From NCBI GenBank assembly GCA_026002265.1, contig BOBG01000003.1, positions 1 through 51,454 of the forward strand: a DNA stretch of 51,454 bases, given 5' to 3'. The stretch is from Spirochaetia bacterium. GTDB lineage: Bacteria > Spirochaetota > Spirochaetia > Treponematales > Breznakiellaceae. The notes under the pieces are model-generated. The model was not told the DNA's origin. It ran no database searches and saw only the letters and a program-made list of their open reading frames with translations. Positions 21,738 through 28,945 of the stretch are shown here, one piece after another (position 1 is the stretch's first letter; the number at the start of each line of letters is the position of its first letter). A program made the translations under genes and the position numbers.

Positions 21738-23489
21738 ATGAAGGAACCGAAATTAGACGGTGTTATTGAAACACTAAAATCTGAAAATCCTGTTGCTATT
21801 ATTTCAAACGCGAACAACAGTGACAAAATTGAAGAGTTGATTTATTATTTGCGTGATAATAATGTGTCGGGGTTAACTCAATATATCACAGACTTTTTGA
21901 ACGAGAATGAAGATGACGCTGTTCCTGTGCTTAACGGGATTGTTTCTCTTTACCCTTTAACAATAAAGGTGTTAGCAAACCTTGATAAAATTGCCGGCGA
22001 TTCAGACGAGGTAGAGAGTACAGTTAAAAAATCTGAAGTCATTGAAAAATTAATACTGTTAGTTGTCAGGTTAAAAAACAAATTATTTGATGCGAGGTTT
22101 ACAGGAATAAAAAAACAAATTGAAAATCTTGAAGAGCAAAGTGCCGAAAACAAAGAAGAAATCAGCAAATTATTTAAAGATAATGAGGTATTAGAGGAGA
22201 AGAAAAGAGCGGTAATTGAAAGCGTAAAGGAGAAATCTAAGCTTCAGCAAGATAAAGAGAAATCGCAACAAGACTTAGATTCGTTAGAAAAGATAGAGGA
22301 ATGTATCGGTATTCTCAATAAAAAGATAGCAGACTTAGAAAGTGCCTGGCAAGATGCTGAACGCGAAAAGTTAGCATTAAGTGCAAATTTAGAAAAAGCC
22401 GCTTCTGAGTTAAACAAAAAAGATGCCGAGAATGAAAAAGCTGTCTCTGAGTTAAACAAAAAAAATGCCGAAATATCTAAATTAGAACAAGATATAACAT
22501 CAAAGGACAGCATTATTTCAGGTTTGGAAGCACGTTTTAACGAATTTACCGCCCAAAATGAAAGGTTGAAAACCGAGCTTGAACAAAAAACAGCGAGTTT
22601 GCAAGATGTTGAACGCGAAAAGTTAGCATTAAGTGCAAATTTAGAAAAGGCTGCTTCTGAGTTAAACAAAAAAAATGCCGAGAATGAAAAGCAATCAACC
22701 GTAACTCCCGCGAATTTTGCCCGTATACCAGGCGGCACCTTCACGATGGGGAGTCCAGAAAGTGAGCCGGACAGAAACGATAATGAAGTTCAGCACAAAG
22801 TAACAGTAAGCAGTTTTTCTATGTCTAAATATGAAGTAACACAGAAAGAATGGGTGGAGGTTATGGGAAATAATCCAAGCTATTTCAAAGGAGATAGCCT
22901 ACCGGTAGAAAATGTGAGTTGGTATGATGCGATAGAGTATTGCAATGCGAGGAGCCAAGAAGAAGGCTTAACTCCCGCATACACAATAAACAAGAGCTTG
23001 AAAGACTCAAACAACACAAACAGTAGTGATGGCTTAAAATGGGTAGTTACATGGGACAGAAACGCGAATGGGTACCGGCTGCCGACCGAAGCTGAGTGGG
23101 AGTATGCCTGCCGGGCTGGAACGCCAACGCCTTTCAGTACCGGAAATAATATCACCACAGACCAAGCGAACTACGATGGGAGATACCCGTATAATGGAAA
23201 TGCGAAGGGAGCATACCGGCAAAAAACAATTGATGTGGGAAATTTCGCGCCCAATGCGTGGGGATTGTATGATATGTCCGGGAACGTGTGGGAATGGTGC
23301 TGGGATTGGTATGGGAATTACAGTAGTTCGTCTCAGGCTGATCCTACGGGTGCCGCTGTAGGCTCTAACCGCGCTCTTCGTGGCGGAAGCTGGGACTACT
23401 ACGCCGGGACTCTGCGGTCAGCTGCTCGGAGCCGCAGTAGTGCTACGGACCGTGACGACCTCGTCGGCTTTCGTGTTGTCCGACCTTGA
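21738..23489 (+). CDS. coiled-coil protein with C-terminal FGE-sulfatase/C-type-lectin domain and variable-region-like end
   Basis: A 583-residue protein. An N-terminal helical domain (1-100) is followed by a long coiled coil (about 100-325). The coil contains a duplicated segment rich in E-R-E-K-L-A-L-S-A-N-L-E-K and E-L-N-K-K. The FGE-sulfatase fold spans about 327-583 (A-R-I-P-G-G-T-F-T-M-G-S; L-P-T-E-A-E-W-E-Y-A-C-R; G-L-Y-D-M-S-G-N-V-W-E-W-C). The end, L-R-G-G-S-W-D-Y-Y-A-G-T-L then a run of NNC/NNT codons to G-F-R-V-V-R-P, matches the layout of variable regions in treponemal diversity-generating retroelement (DGR) targets such as T. denticola TvpA. There is no signal peptide or lipobox, so it may act inside the cell or be fused to another partner. 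Catalytic cysteines of true FGE are not evident, so this is a binding domain rather than an enzyme. Confidence 0.88.
   Translation: MKEPKLDGVIETLKSENPVAIISNANNSDKIEELIYYLRDNNVSGLTQYITDFLNENEDDAVPVLNGIVSLYPLTIKVLANLDKIAGDSDEVESTVKKSEVIEKLILLVVRLKNKLFDARFTGIKKQIENLEEQSAENKEEISKLFKDNEVLEEKKRAVIESVKEKSKLQQDKEKSQQDLDSLEKIEECIGILNKKIADLESAWQDAEREKLALSANLEKAASELNKKDAENEKAVSELNKKNAEISKLEQDITSKDSIISGLEARFNEFTAQNERLKTELEQKTASLQDVEREKLALSANLEKAASELNKKNAENEKQSTVTPANFARIPGGTFTMGSPESEPDRNDNEVQHKVTVSSFSMSKYEVTQKEWVEVMGNNPSYFKGDSLPVENVSWYDAIEYCNARSQEEGLTPAYTINKSLKDSNNTNSSDGLKWVVTWDRNANGYRLPTEAEWEYACRAGTPTPFSTGNNITTDQANYDGRYPYNGNAKGAYRQKTIDVGNFAPNAWGLYDMSGNVWEWCWDWYGNYSSSSQADPTGAAVGSNRALRGGSWDYYAGTLRSAARSRSSATDRDDLVGFRVVRP
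22356..22692 (+). repeat. near-identical internal repeats in the coiled coil
   Basis: A roughly 88-base unit at about 22356-22444 (GAACGCGAAAAGTTAGCATT...) recurs almost unchanged at about 22609-22692. It duplicates a 29-residue coiled-coil segment in frame and should allow slippage or recombination that changes stalk length. Confidence 0.9.
23385..23489 (+). other. candidate DGR variable region
   Basis: From G-G-S-W to the stop, the codons at likely ligand-facing positions are GAC, TAC, TAC, GCT, AGC, CGC, AGT, AGT, GAC, GAC, GAC, CTC and GTC. All end in C or T, as expected if AAC/AAT codons of a template were mutated at adenines, while framework codons (W, R, A, G-F-R-V-V) stay fixed. The decayed copy at 21440-21541 differs from it at just these positions. 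Confidence 0.6.
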
Positions 23490-23508
23490 GTTCTGCTTCT
23501 GTCCGGAT

Positions 23509-23537
23509 CCGGTCATTTTGGCAGGCTCAATGACCGG
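23509..23537. other. cruciform-type inverted repeat downstream of the variable region
   Basis: CCGGTCATT-(11)-AATGACCGG is a perfect 9-bp inverted repeat 20 bases after the stop of the variable protein gene. No T-run follows, so it is not a normal terminator. A hairpin/cruciform just 3' of the variable region is a known requirement for target recognition in well-studied DGRs. Confidence 0.6.
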
Positions 23538-23706
23538 GAAGAGTCCCCGAAGTCTGGTGCAAGGCGTTAAGCCGCACACCAAGACGGAGGGGAAAGGCAC
23601 CATGGCCGGTTTTGTGATTGTGTAGATTGATTTGGTCATTGAAAGGTGGGATAAACATCATGTGTCCTGCTCTCTGTAGGCTCGGTTTTTCCGGCTGGTT
23701 TTTATG

Positions 23707-23762
23707 GACAAATAGCTATCGGTTTTCGGCTAATCTAATTACCTGCCGGACTGTTTTTTATA
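23707..23762 (+). repeat. 55-base repeat, copy 2
   Basis: GACAAATAGCTATCGG...TTTTTTAT matches 21370-21424 and abuts the left end of the forward IS5-type remnant, so it may be part of, or a target of, that element. The rest of 23540-23700 holds no gene that I can support. Confidence 0.7.
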
Positions 23763-24090
23763 TTAGGCTTGTTCGACAACGCACCAATAGTATATAATGA
23801 AGCATGGGTAGGGAAGAACAAAGAGAGTGTCTAAGTGATGTGGAATTCAAGTGGCTGATACTGGAAAAAGAATACACGGTATTGCACCAGGCAGGGGCTG
23901 TCCACCGAAACTGAGCGTTGATGATAAATTGCAAATTACGTTACAGTACCTAAGGGAATATCGGACGATGGAACACATCGGATTCGATTGGTGAGTCAAG
24001 AAAAGTACGATAGAGCGGCCTAAAAAAAACAGCGAACATATTACAGTGGAAAGAAAAAGCGGCACACGATAAAAACGCAGGTGATAGTCA
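23763..24090 (+). mobile_element. IS5-type (DDE_Tnp_4) insertion sequence remnant, 5' half
   Basis: The left end TAGGCTTGTTCGACAAC is followed by M-G-R-E-E-Q-R-E-C-L-S and E-K-E-Y-T-V-L-H-Q. After a frameshift come G-R-G-C-P-P-K-L-S and L-Q-Y-L-R-E-Y-R-T-M-E-H-I-G-F-D, the N-terminal helix-turn-helix region of IS5-family transposases with Tnp_4. A deletion then joins it to S-T-I-E-R-P-K-K-N-S and T-Q-V-I-V-N-R-K-S, which belong farther along. The gene has at least three lesions and cannot be active. It truncated the next gene at about 24090. Confidence 0.8.
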
Positions 24091-24368
24091 ACCGAAAGAG
24101 TTGGAATCTAATGCTTGGTGCATTATTTTTACGGTATGGAGATTACGAAAATGCTTTAAATACATTTAAAGATATGAAAAATTTCCATCTGGAAAAAATA
24201 AGTTATGATAGTGAAGAAGAGAAAGAATTTTTGCGTGTACGATATTCAGACGAACCAACTCGTCTTGCAGATTATTATATAGCATATTGTAATGATACAA
24301 TAGATAATACGAATATAAATATTCAAATATTTGAACAAAAATATCCAGATTTTTGGAGAATAAAATAA
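24081..24368 (+). pseudogene. 3' fragment of a TPR-like hypothetical gene, fused to transposase codons
   Basis: The frame begins with transposase-derived codons (M-I-V-N-R-K-S) and continues into an unrelated AT-rich gene end: L-G-A-L-F-L-R-Y-G-D-Y-E-N-A-L-N-T-F-K, which resembles one TPR helix pair, then an acidic tail ending W-R-I-K. It has no ribosome site of its own. Directly after it come a short hairpin (CCGTACGCAT/ATGCGTGCGG) and an attC-like site, so this was probably a cassette gene cut by the IS. Confidence 0.6.
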
Positions 24369-24432
24369 TTATGCCAGTAGTAAAAGACCGTACGCATCCA
24401 TGCGTGCGGCTTCGTAAGTGGTTTTCTAGGGC

Positions 24433-24583
24433 GCATAACAGGATTGTTTACGCTGCGTCGCAGTAGTGGCTTGGCCTCCGAAAAACCCTAGTCGGCGCAG
24501 TAGCGCCTTTATGCGTTTTTTCTCCGGCACATTTTTTATGGTGCTGGAAACCTACGGTTTCCTTTACAGCTGGAGCGTTAGGC
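24433..24583 (+). repeat. attC-like site
   Basis: GCATAAC at the left and GTTAGGC at the right give RYYYAAC/GTTRRRY-like ends. The 137 bases between hold hairpins GGCGC-AGTA-GCGCC and GGAAACC-TAC-GGTTTCC. The first half is nearly identical to 25320-25400. Confidence 0.6.
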
Positions 24584-24654
24584 AAAATTAGGCTAAAATT
24601 TTTTGTAAAATATTATGAAAAATAATTGACAGAATATTAAAGTTAAAATAAAAT
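24584..24654 (+). promoter_or_regulatory. cassette start module with promoter
   Basis: Directly after GTTAGGC come a GGCTAAAATTTTTTGTAAAA tract and ATTATG, then TTGACA (24626-24631), 17 bases and TAAAAT (24649-24654), with GGAGG before the ATG at 24672. It is nearly superimposable on 13124-13203. Confidence 0.8.
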
Positions 24655-24671
24655 AATGATTGGAGGATAAA

Positions 24672-25277
24672 ATGGAATACATTTTGGAAAATAATAATAT
24701 AGAAGAATATTTAAATTACGATAAATATATAGATTTTGATAATGAAATTATTCGAAAAAAAGCACTTGAATTATATGACTCATCATATGATGAAATCGAA
24801 AATATAAAAAATATTTATAATTATGTAAGAGATGAAATATCCCATTCTGGAGATATTGATTCTGAAATAGTAACAAAAACAGCTTCTGATGTTTTAATAT
24901 ATAGGGAGGGCATTTGTGTTGCAAAATCATTGTTATTGGCTGCCTTATTAAGATGTGTAAAAATTCCCGCAGGATTATGTTACCAGCGATTAACAAAAGA
25001 AGATACACCAAAATCAGGATATGTTATACATGGATTAAATGCAGTGTTTATATCAAATAAAAATAAATGGGTTAGATTGGATGCAAGAGGGAATAAACTA
25101 AATATTAATGCGGAATTCTCCCCAGACATAGAAAAAATAGCATTTCCAATTAGACATGAATATAATGAAATAGATTATCCAGTAATATATGCAAAGCAAC
25201 ATACACTTGTAATTGAAGCAATGGAAAAATATAATAATAGAAAAAAGGATATTTGGGATATTGAATCTATAAATTGA
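24672..25277 (+). CDS. transglutaminase-like cysteine protease-fold protein
   Basis: A 201-residue protein with the transglutaminase core triad: C82 (E-G-I-C-V-A-K-S), H120 (Y-V-I-H-G-L-N-A) and D137 (W-V-R-L-D-A-R-G). The preceding helix reads I-K-N-I-Y-N-Y-V-R-D-E-I, usual for the family. It may act as a protease, amidase or peptide-modifying enzyme; there is no signal peptide. The ATG at 24672 is preceded by GGAGG; an in-frame TTG at 24660 has none. The gene sits alone between two attC-like sites, with its own promoter, in the best-preserved complete cassette of the window (24577-25491). Confidence 0.88.
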   Translation: MEYILENNNIEEYLNYDKYIDFDNEIIRKKALELYDSSYDEIENIKNIYNYVRDEISHSGDIDSEIVTKTASDVLIYREGICVAKSLLLAALLRCVKIPAGLCYQRLTKEDTPKSGYVIHGLNAVFISNKNKWVRLDARGNKLNINAEFSPDIEKIAFPIRHEYNEIDYPVIYAKQHTLVIEAMEKYNNRKKDIWDIESIN

Positions 25278-25319
25278 ATAAAGAAATAATAAAATAATAA
25301 TGCAGTACGCCTGTACTGC

Positions 25320-25491
25320 ATATAACAGGACTGTTTACGCTGCGTCGCAGTAGTGGCTTGGCCTCCGAAAAACCCTAGTCGGCGCACTAGCGCCTTAGTG
25401 AGGTTTTTTTCCGGCACATTTTTGTGCCCCTGGAAAATCTACGGTTTCCTTATCCGGGGAACAAAAACGTCGTAAACTTTTCACGTTAGAC
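25320..25491 (+). repeat. attC-like site with paired R and L boxes
   Basis: The left end is ATATAAC, a six- to seven-base spacer, then GTTTACG. The right end is CGTAAAC, seven bases (TTTTCAC), then GTTAGAC. GTTTACG and CGTAAAC are exact complements and the outer TAAC/GTTA also pair, giving the R''-L''...L'-R' layout of integron attC sites. A hairpin TGCAGTAC-GCCT-GTACTGCA lies just before it. Confidence 0.68.
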
Positions 25492-25499
25492 GCAATACC

Positions 25500-25572
25500 C
25501 TAATCTCTAAACGCTTTCCTTTATCGCAATCGCAAAAACATCGTATACAGCCGGAATGTTATGTGCAAGTTT
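25500..25572 (+). repeat. attC-like right half and cassette start
   Basis: TTTATCGCAATCGCAAAAAC repeats the inner part of the site at 11643-11754, and GTTATGTGCAAG follows at 25558. It is the right half of a second site placed in tandem with the one ending at 25491. It leaves about 65 bases between cores, either an empty cassette or a deletion scar. Confidence 0.45.
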
Positions 25573-25623
25573 TTTGAAAATAGTGTATAAAAAAACATAC
25601 ACAATATGCATTAAAAATAGTTC

Positions 25624-25652
25624 TTGACAAATATCATTGAATAAAATAGTAT
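25624..25652 (+). promoter_or_regulatory. hicBA promoter
   Basis: TTGACA (25624-25629), 17-base spacer, TAGTAT (25647-25652). Confidence 0.75.
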
Positions 25653-25666
25653 ATAAATAGATTTTT

Positions 25667-25897
25667 ATGGGGGTTAAAGTGAATTTTAAAGGTACAATTA
25701 TAATAAAACAAGAAGAAGAATGGTTTGTTGCAAATTGTCTTGAAAATAATATTGCTTCTCAGGGAAAAACCATAGATAAAGCGATTGAAAATTTAAAAGA
25801 GGCAATCGCCCTATATTATGAAGACGAAAATGAAGAAGAAGTAATTTTACCTAAAAATGATCAAGTTTATATAACGACATTGGAAATGGTAATATAA
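25667..25897 (+). CDS. hicB: HicB-family antitoxin
   Basis: A 76-residue partial-RNase-H-fold antitoxin: F-K-G-T-I-I-I-K-Q-E-E-E-W-F-V-A near 6-21, G-K-T-I-D-K-A-I-E-N-L-K-E-A near 33-46, ending V-Y-I-T-T-L-E. There is no C-terminal DNA-binding domain, as in the short HicB group. GGGGG seven bases before the GTG at 25679 makes that start (72 residues) as likely as the ATG at 25667. Its TAATGG end overlaps the hicA start. Gene order is antitoxin first, the reverse of the classic E. coli hicAB. Confidence 0.88.
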   Translation: MGVKVNFKGTIIIKQEEEWFVANCLENNIASQGKTIDKAIENLKEAIALYYEDENEEEVILPKNDQVYITTLEMVI

Positions 25898-26115
25898 TGG
25901 GTGATAAATACCCAATACTTAGGCCTAATCAAATTATTTCCGCATTATCAAAGAAGGGATTTGTTTTTAAAAGTCAGAAAGGAAGTCATGCAAAATATAC
26001 GAATGGAAAAAATACGACCATTATTCCAATGCATGATACTGTTGCCCGTGGAACATTAAGAAGTATTTTAATTCAGACCGGAATGGAATTGGAAGAATTC
26101 ATAAAATTATTATAG
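25897..26115 (+). CDS. hicA: HicA-family mRNA interferase toxin
   Basis: A 72-residue double-stranded-RNA-binding-fold toxin that cleaves mRNA. The catalytic histidine lies in K-G-S-H-A-K-Y near residues 28-34, and R-G-T-L-R-S-I-L near 48-55 is typical of the C-terminal helix. It overlaps hicB by one base. Toxin-antitoxin pairs are common in integron arrays, where they stabilise the array, which fits the cassette-like surroundings. Confidence 0.93.
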   Translation: MGDKYPILRPNQIISALSKKGFVFKSQKGSHAKYTNGKNTTIIPMHDTVARGTLRSILIQTGMELEEFIKLL

Positions 26116-26127
26116 TAAATTATTTTG

Positions 26128-26147
26128 ATAACCGGAACGTTATACAA
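26128..26147 (+). repeat. minimal attC-like core pair after hicBA
   Basis: GATAAC-CGGA-ACGTTATAC joins a TAAC-type and a GTTAT-type core with almost no loop. It closes the hicBA unit. The rest of 26150-26287 is AT-rich, and I see no gene in it. Confidence 0.4.
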
Positions 26148-26287
26148 AATGCCCTATATTTTCTTGAATAAATCATAAACATAAGCAATAAAAAATCTGA
26201 AATAAACGAAGAAGCGGAAGAACCCGCTCACTAGTTCGCGGAGGAGATCCGTGGCGCTGCTAATTGTTAAAAAATCAAATTTTTATA

Positions 26288-26323
26288 AAATATTTTGCCT
26301 TTCTACTTGTCTATATATGTAAG
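26288..26323 (+). promoter_or_regulatory. putative ECF-type promoter of the sigma-factor operon
   Basis: AAAATATTTTGCC...TTTCTAC-TTGTCTATATATGTAAG closely matches 27326-27363 before the ABC transporter genes. The shared blocks (AAAATATTTT, CTTC/TTTC, TTGTCT-TATA, GTAAG) are spaced like -35 and -10 elements of an ECF sigma factor. Confidence 0.6.
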
Positions 26324-26350
26324 AATGAAAATATTCTTTAAGGAGTTATT

Positions 26351-26767
26351 ATGAAAAGGAATTTAAGGTTATTTCGCTTTCCTTTAGGGGGGCTGTGTCT
26401 GGTAGCCATAGCGGCTATTTTTGGTACCGTAACCATGTATTTGTGGAACGCGCTCTTGCCGTCAATTTTTGGTTTGCCCACAATAAGTTGGGGGCAAGCT
26501 GTCGGACTACTAGTTCTCTGCCGGGTGTTATTCGGCGGGATTGTAGGCGGTTTAGGTCACTTGGGCGGCGGTCATGAGAGAATAGGTGCATTTCAAGGTA
26601 GGTGGAACGCTATGTCTGACGAACAGCGGCAACATCTTGCAGAAGAAATTCAGAAGCGGCATGGTTTTGATCCCAGAGGGGATTTTGACCGTGGGAGTTG
26701 GTTTAATTCCCGTAAACAGGACGATGCCGACCGCCAAGAAAACGCCGACAACAAGAAGGATGAATAG
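26351..26767 (+). CDS. membrane protein, probable partner or anti-sigma of the ECF factor
   Basis: A 138-residue protein with two hydrophobic segments (about 12-32 and 48-70, the second glycine-rich) and a polar C-terminal half with M-S-D-E-Q-R-Q-H-L-A-E-E-I-Q-K-R and a charged tail. AAGGAG precedes the ATG. Its stop overlaps the start of the sigma-factor gene by 8 bases, so they are coupled. Small membrane proteins in this position often hold the sigma factor or sense envelope stress. No zinc anti-sigma motif is visible, so the role is inferred from context only. Confidence 0.75.
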   Translation: MKRNLRLFRFPLGGLCLVAIAAIFGTVTMYLWNALLPSIFGLPTISWGQAVGLLVLCRVLFGGIVGGLGHLGGGHERIGAFQGRWNAMSDEQRQHLAEEIQKRHGFDPRGDFDRGSWFNSRKQDDADRQENADNKKDE

Positions 26768-27326
26768 TACATTTATGCCGCAGACAAATGTTGCACAGAC
26801 GTTTAGTACTTTTCATGAAAAGTTGTCTAATTTTATTCGCAAACGGGTATCTATTGCAGAAGATGCCGAAGATATACTTCAAGAAGTCTTCTATCAATTT
26901 ACCCGCGTGAATAATCTTGGTAAGACGGTGGAACAAACTGCGGCATGGCTTTACCGCGTGGCGCGTAATCTCATCATTAACAAATATATAAAAAAAAATG
27001 AGGTACAATTTCCTATATCTTACGATGAAGACGATAACACAAATTTTTTAGATGAAATTACCGATGTGCTTTTTGCCGAAGAAACGACACCTGAAACGGA
27101 ATATTTACGCAGCCTTGTTTTAGAAGAAATCAAAAGTGCGGTTAATGAATTGCCGCAGGAACAACGCGAGGTTTTTGAATTAACGGAATATTATGATATG
27201 CCCGTAAAGGAAATTGCGAAAAATACCGGTGTTTCAATCAATACGGTGCTTTCACGAAAACACTATGCGGTTGTTCATTTACGAAAAACGCTCAAAGAAT
27301 TATATGAAAATGTTGTTGGGAATTAA
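26760..27326 (+). CDS. ECF RNA polymerase sigma factor
   Basis: A 188-residue sigma-70-family factor with regions 2 and 4 only. Region 2 has A-E-D-A-E-D-I-L-Q-E-V-F-Y-Q-F and T-A-A-W-L-Y-R-V-A-R-N-L-I-I-N. Region 4 has L-P-Q-E-Q-R-E-V-F-E-L-T and V-K-E-I-A-K-N-T-G-V-S-I-N-T-V-L-S-R-K-H. I place the start at the ATG at 26760 (GAAGG directly upstream, overlapping the previous stop); ATG 26775 is an alternative. Similar promoter-like sequences before its own operon and before the downstream ABC exporter genes suggest it controls both. Confidence 0.9.
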   Translation: MNSTFMPQTNVAQTFSTFHEKLSNFIRKRVSIAEDAEDILQEVFYQFTRVNNLGKTVEQTAAWLYRVARNLIINKYIKKNEVQFPISYDEDDNTNFLDEITDVLFAEETTPETEYLRSLVLEEIKSAVNELPQEQREVFELTEYYDMPVKEIAKNTGVSINTVLSRKHYAVVHLRKTLKELYENVVGN

Positions 27327-27363
27327 AATATTTTTGGCGCTTCATTTGTCTGTATAGGTAAGG
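27326..27363 (+). promoter_or_regulatory. putative ECF-type promoter of the ABC exporter genes
   Basis: AAAATATTTTTGGCGCTTCATTTGTCTGTATAGGTAAG-type text resembles 26288-26323 closely, and lies 10-45 bases before the ATP-binding protein gene. Confidence 0.6.
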
Positions 27364-27371
27364 AGAACATT

Positions 27372-28142
27372 ATGAAACCAGTAATACAGGTTGAAAATCT
27401 AATAAAGCATTATAAAAATGCGCTCAAGAATTCGGTTGACAACATTAGTTTTACCGTAAATGAAGGCGAATTTTTCGCTTTCCTCGGCGCAAATGGTGCG
27501 GGTAAAACCACGACCATTTCTATTTTAACGACAACACTTGGCAAAACATCGGGTGATGTTACCATTGCGGGATACGATTTGGATCGGGATGAAAAAAACG
27601 TCCGCTCCCATATCGGTATCATTTTTCAAAAACCGTCCCTTGACCTTGACCTTTCAGCGGAGGAAAATATCAGACTACATGTTTGTATGTACGGCATGTA
27701 CGGATATCGCCCGTTTTTTAAATGGATGCCGAAAAAGTACCGCGATCAGGTTGTAGAATTGGCTGAAATTATGGGCATTGGCGACAGTTTGTTAAAACCG
27801 CTCAAAACTCATTCCGGCGGTATGCAGCGGAAAATCGAAATAATCCGTAGTCTGATGCACCGTCCTACTGTGCTGTTTTTGGATGAACCGTCCCAGGGAC
27901 TGGATGCGCTAAGCCGCCGCGGTCTGTGGGACTACATCAACCAGACACGCAAAGAATATGGTACAACGGTATTCCTCACAACTCACTACATTGATGAAGC
28001 GGAAAAGGTAGACCGCCTCGCCATGATTAACAAAGGGAAAATCATTTTTTCCGGCACACCGGCTGATTTAAAAGGGGAACATCACGAGGGAACATTGGAA
28101 GACGCATACATCAACCTGCTTACCGAAGGGAGCGCAGCATGA
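27372..28142 (+). CDS. ABC transporter ATP-binding protein (DrrA/ABC-2 export type)
   Basis: A 256-residue nucleotide-binding subunit. Walker A is G-A-N-G-A-G-K-T-T (about 39-47), the Q loop I-I-F-Q-K-P, the signature H-S-G-G-M-Q-R-K, Walker B V-L-F-L-D-E-P-S-Q-G-L-D, and the H loop T-T-H-Y-I-D-E-A-E. The modified signature S-G-G-M-Q and length fit ABC-2 exporters of drugs, lipids or bacteriocins. It overlaps the permease gene by 4 bases. Position after the ECF operon, with a matching promoter, suggests envelope-stress or antimicrobial export. Confidence 0.95.
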   Translation: MKPVIQVENLIKHYKNALKNSVDNISFTVNEGEFFAFLGANGAGKTTTISILTTTLGKTSGDVTIAGYDLDRDEKNVRSHIGIIFQKPSLDLDLSAEENIRLHVCMYGMYGYRPFFKWMPKKYRDQVVELAEIMGIGDSLLKPLKTHSGGMQRKIEIIRSLMHRPTVLFLDEPSQGLDALSRRGLWDYINQTRKEYGTTVFLTTHYIDEAEKVDRLAMINKGKIIFSGTPADLKGEHHEGTLEDAYINLLTEGSAA

Positions 28143-28924
28143 CTAAATTTACCAAAGAATTAAATGCGATTGTCACACTAGCGATGCGTGATATTACTTT
28201 GTGCATAAAATCACCGGCTAAACTCATTCCGGCGCTGATAATGCCCATTATGTTTTTAGGAATGTTTGGCGGACAGCTTTCCCAAAACATGGGAATGAAT
28301 ATGTCCTTTGACTTTAATACCTTTATGTTAGTGGGAATGTTGGTACAAGGGCTGTTCATGATAATGGGCAACGGCATTGCATCTTTGGTGGAAGACCGCG
28401 AAAATGATTTCACTCAGGAAATTCTCGTAAGCCCTGTTTCACGGTATTCCCTTATTTTAGGAAAAATTGTTGGAGCCTCTTTCGCGAGCTACATCACGTT
28501 TTTCTTTACCATTATTGTGGGCTTGTTTATCGGTGCTCGGCTCTCTATCAACCAATTTGTGACACTGCTTGCGTTTTCACCATTAATCTGCCTTGCTGCG
28601 GGTTCTCTCGGGGTTGTCTGCGTGGGCTTTATCCAAAAAGCCGCCACTGCCGGAATCGTTATAATGATGCTTTCGATGGCGCAAACATTTCTTTCCGGTG
28701 CGCTCATTCCGGTCACTCATTCAACCGGCATCATGGCAGTGGTGAGCCGTCTTTTACCAATGACCTATTGCGTAGACTTTATGCGAGGAATGTTTTACGA
28801 TGGCCTTAGTAGCGCACCTACGCTACACACGCCTCCAGTTGACTTAGCTATCATCATTGCCTTTACCGCCGTGTTCCTTGTTGCAGGGACTGCCAGTTTT
28901 GTGAGGGCGGGGAAAAATCGGTAG
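28139..28924 (+). CDS. ABC-2 type permease
   Basis: A 261-residue membrane protein with six predicted helices. It shows the ABC-2 pattern of an N-terminal helix after a cytoplasmic stretch, D-R-E-N-D-F-T-Q-E-I-L-V-S-P in the connecting region, and a C-terminal helix with P-M-T-Y-C-V-D-F-M-R-G. It pairs with the ATPase encoded just upstream. Two such units would form the exporter; the substrate is unknown. Confidence 0.93.
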   Translation: MTKFTKELNAIVTLAMRDITLCIKSPAKLIPALIMPIMFLGMFGGQLSQNMGMNMSFDFNTFMLVGMLVQGLFMIMGNGIASLVEDRENDFTQEILVSPVSRYSLILGKIVGASFASYITFFFTIIVGLFIGARLSINQFVTLLAFSPLICLAAGSLGVVCVGFIQKAATAGIVIMMLSMAQTFLSGALIPVTHSTGIMAVVSRLLPMTYCVDFMRGMFYDGLSSAPTLHTPPVDLAIIIAFTAVFLVAGTASFVRAGKNR

Positions 28925-28945
28925 TGCGGCATATAGAAGTTTGAA

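Noticed and set aside
23509..23537. inverted repeat as an intrinsic terminator
   Set aside because: No T-run follows on either strand and the loop is 11 bases, so the cruciform reading is preferred.
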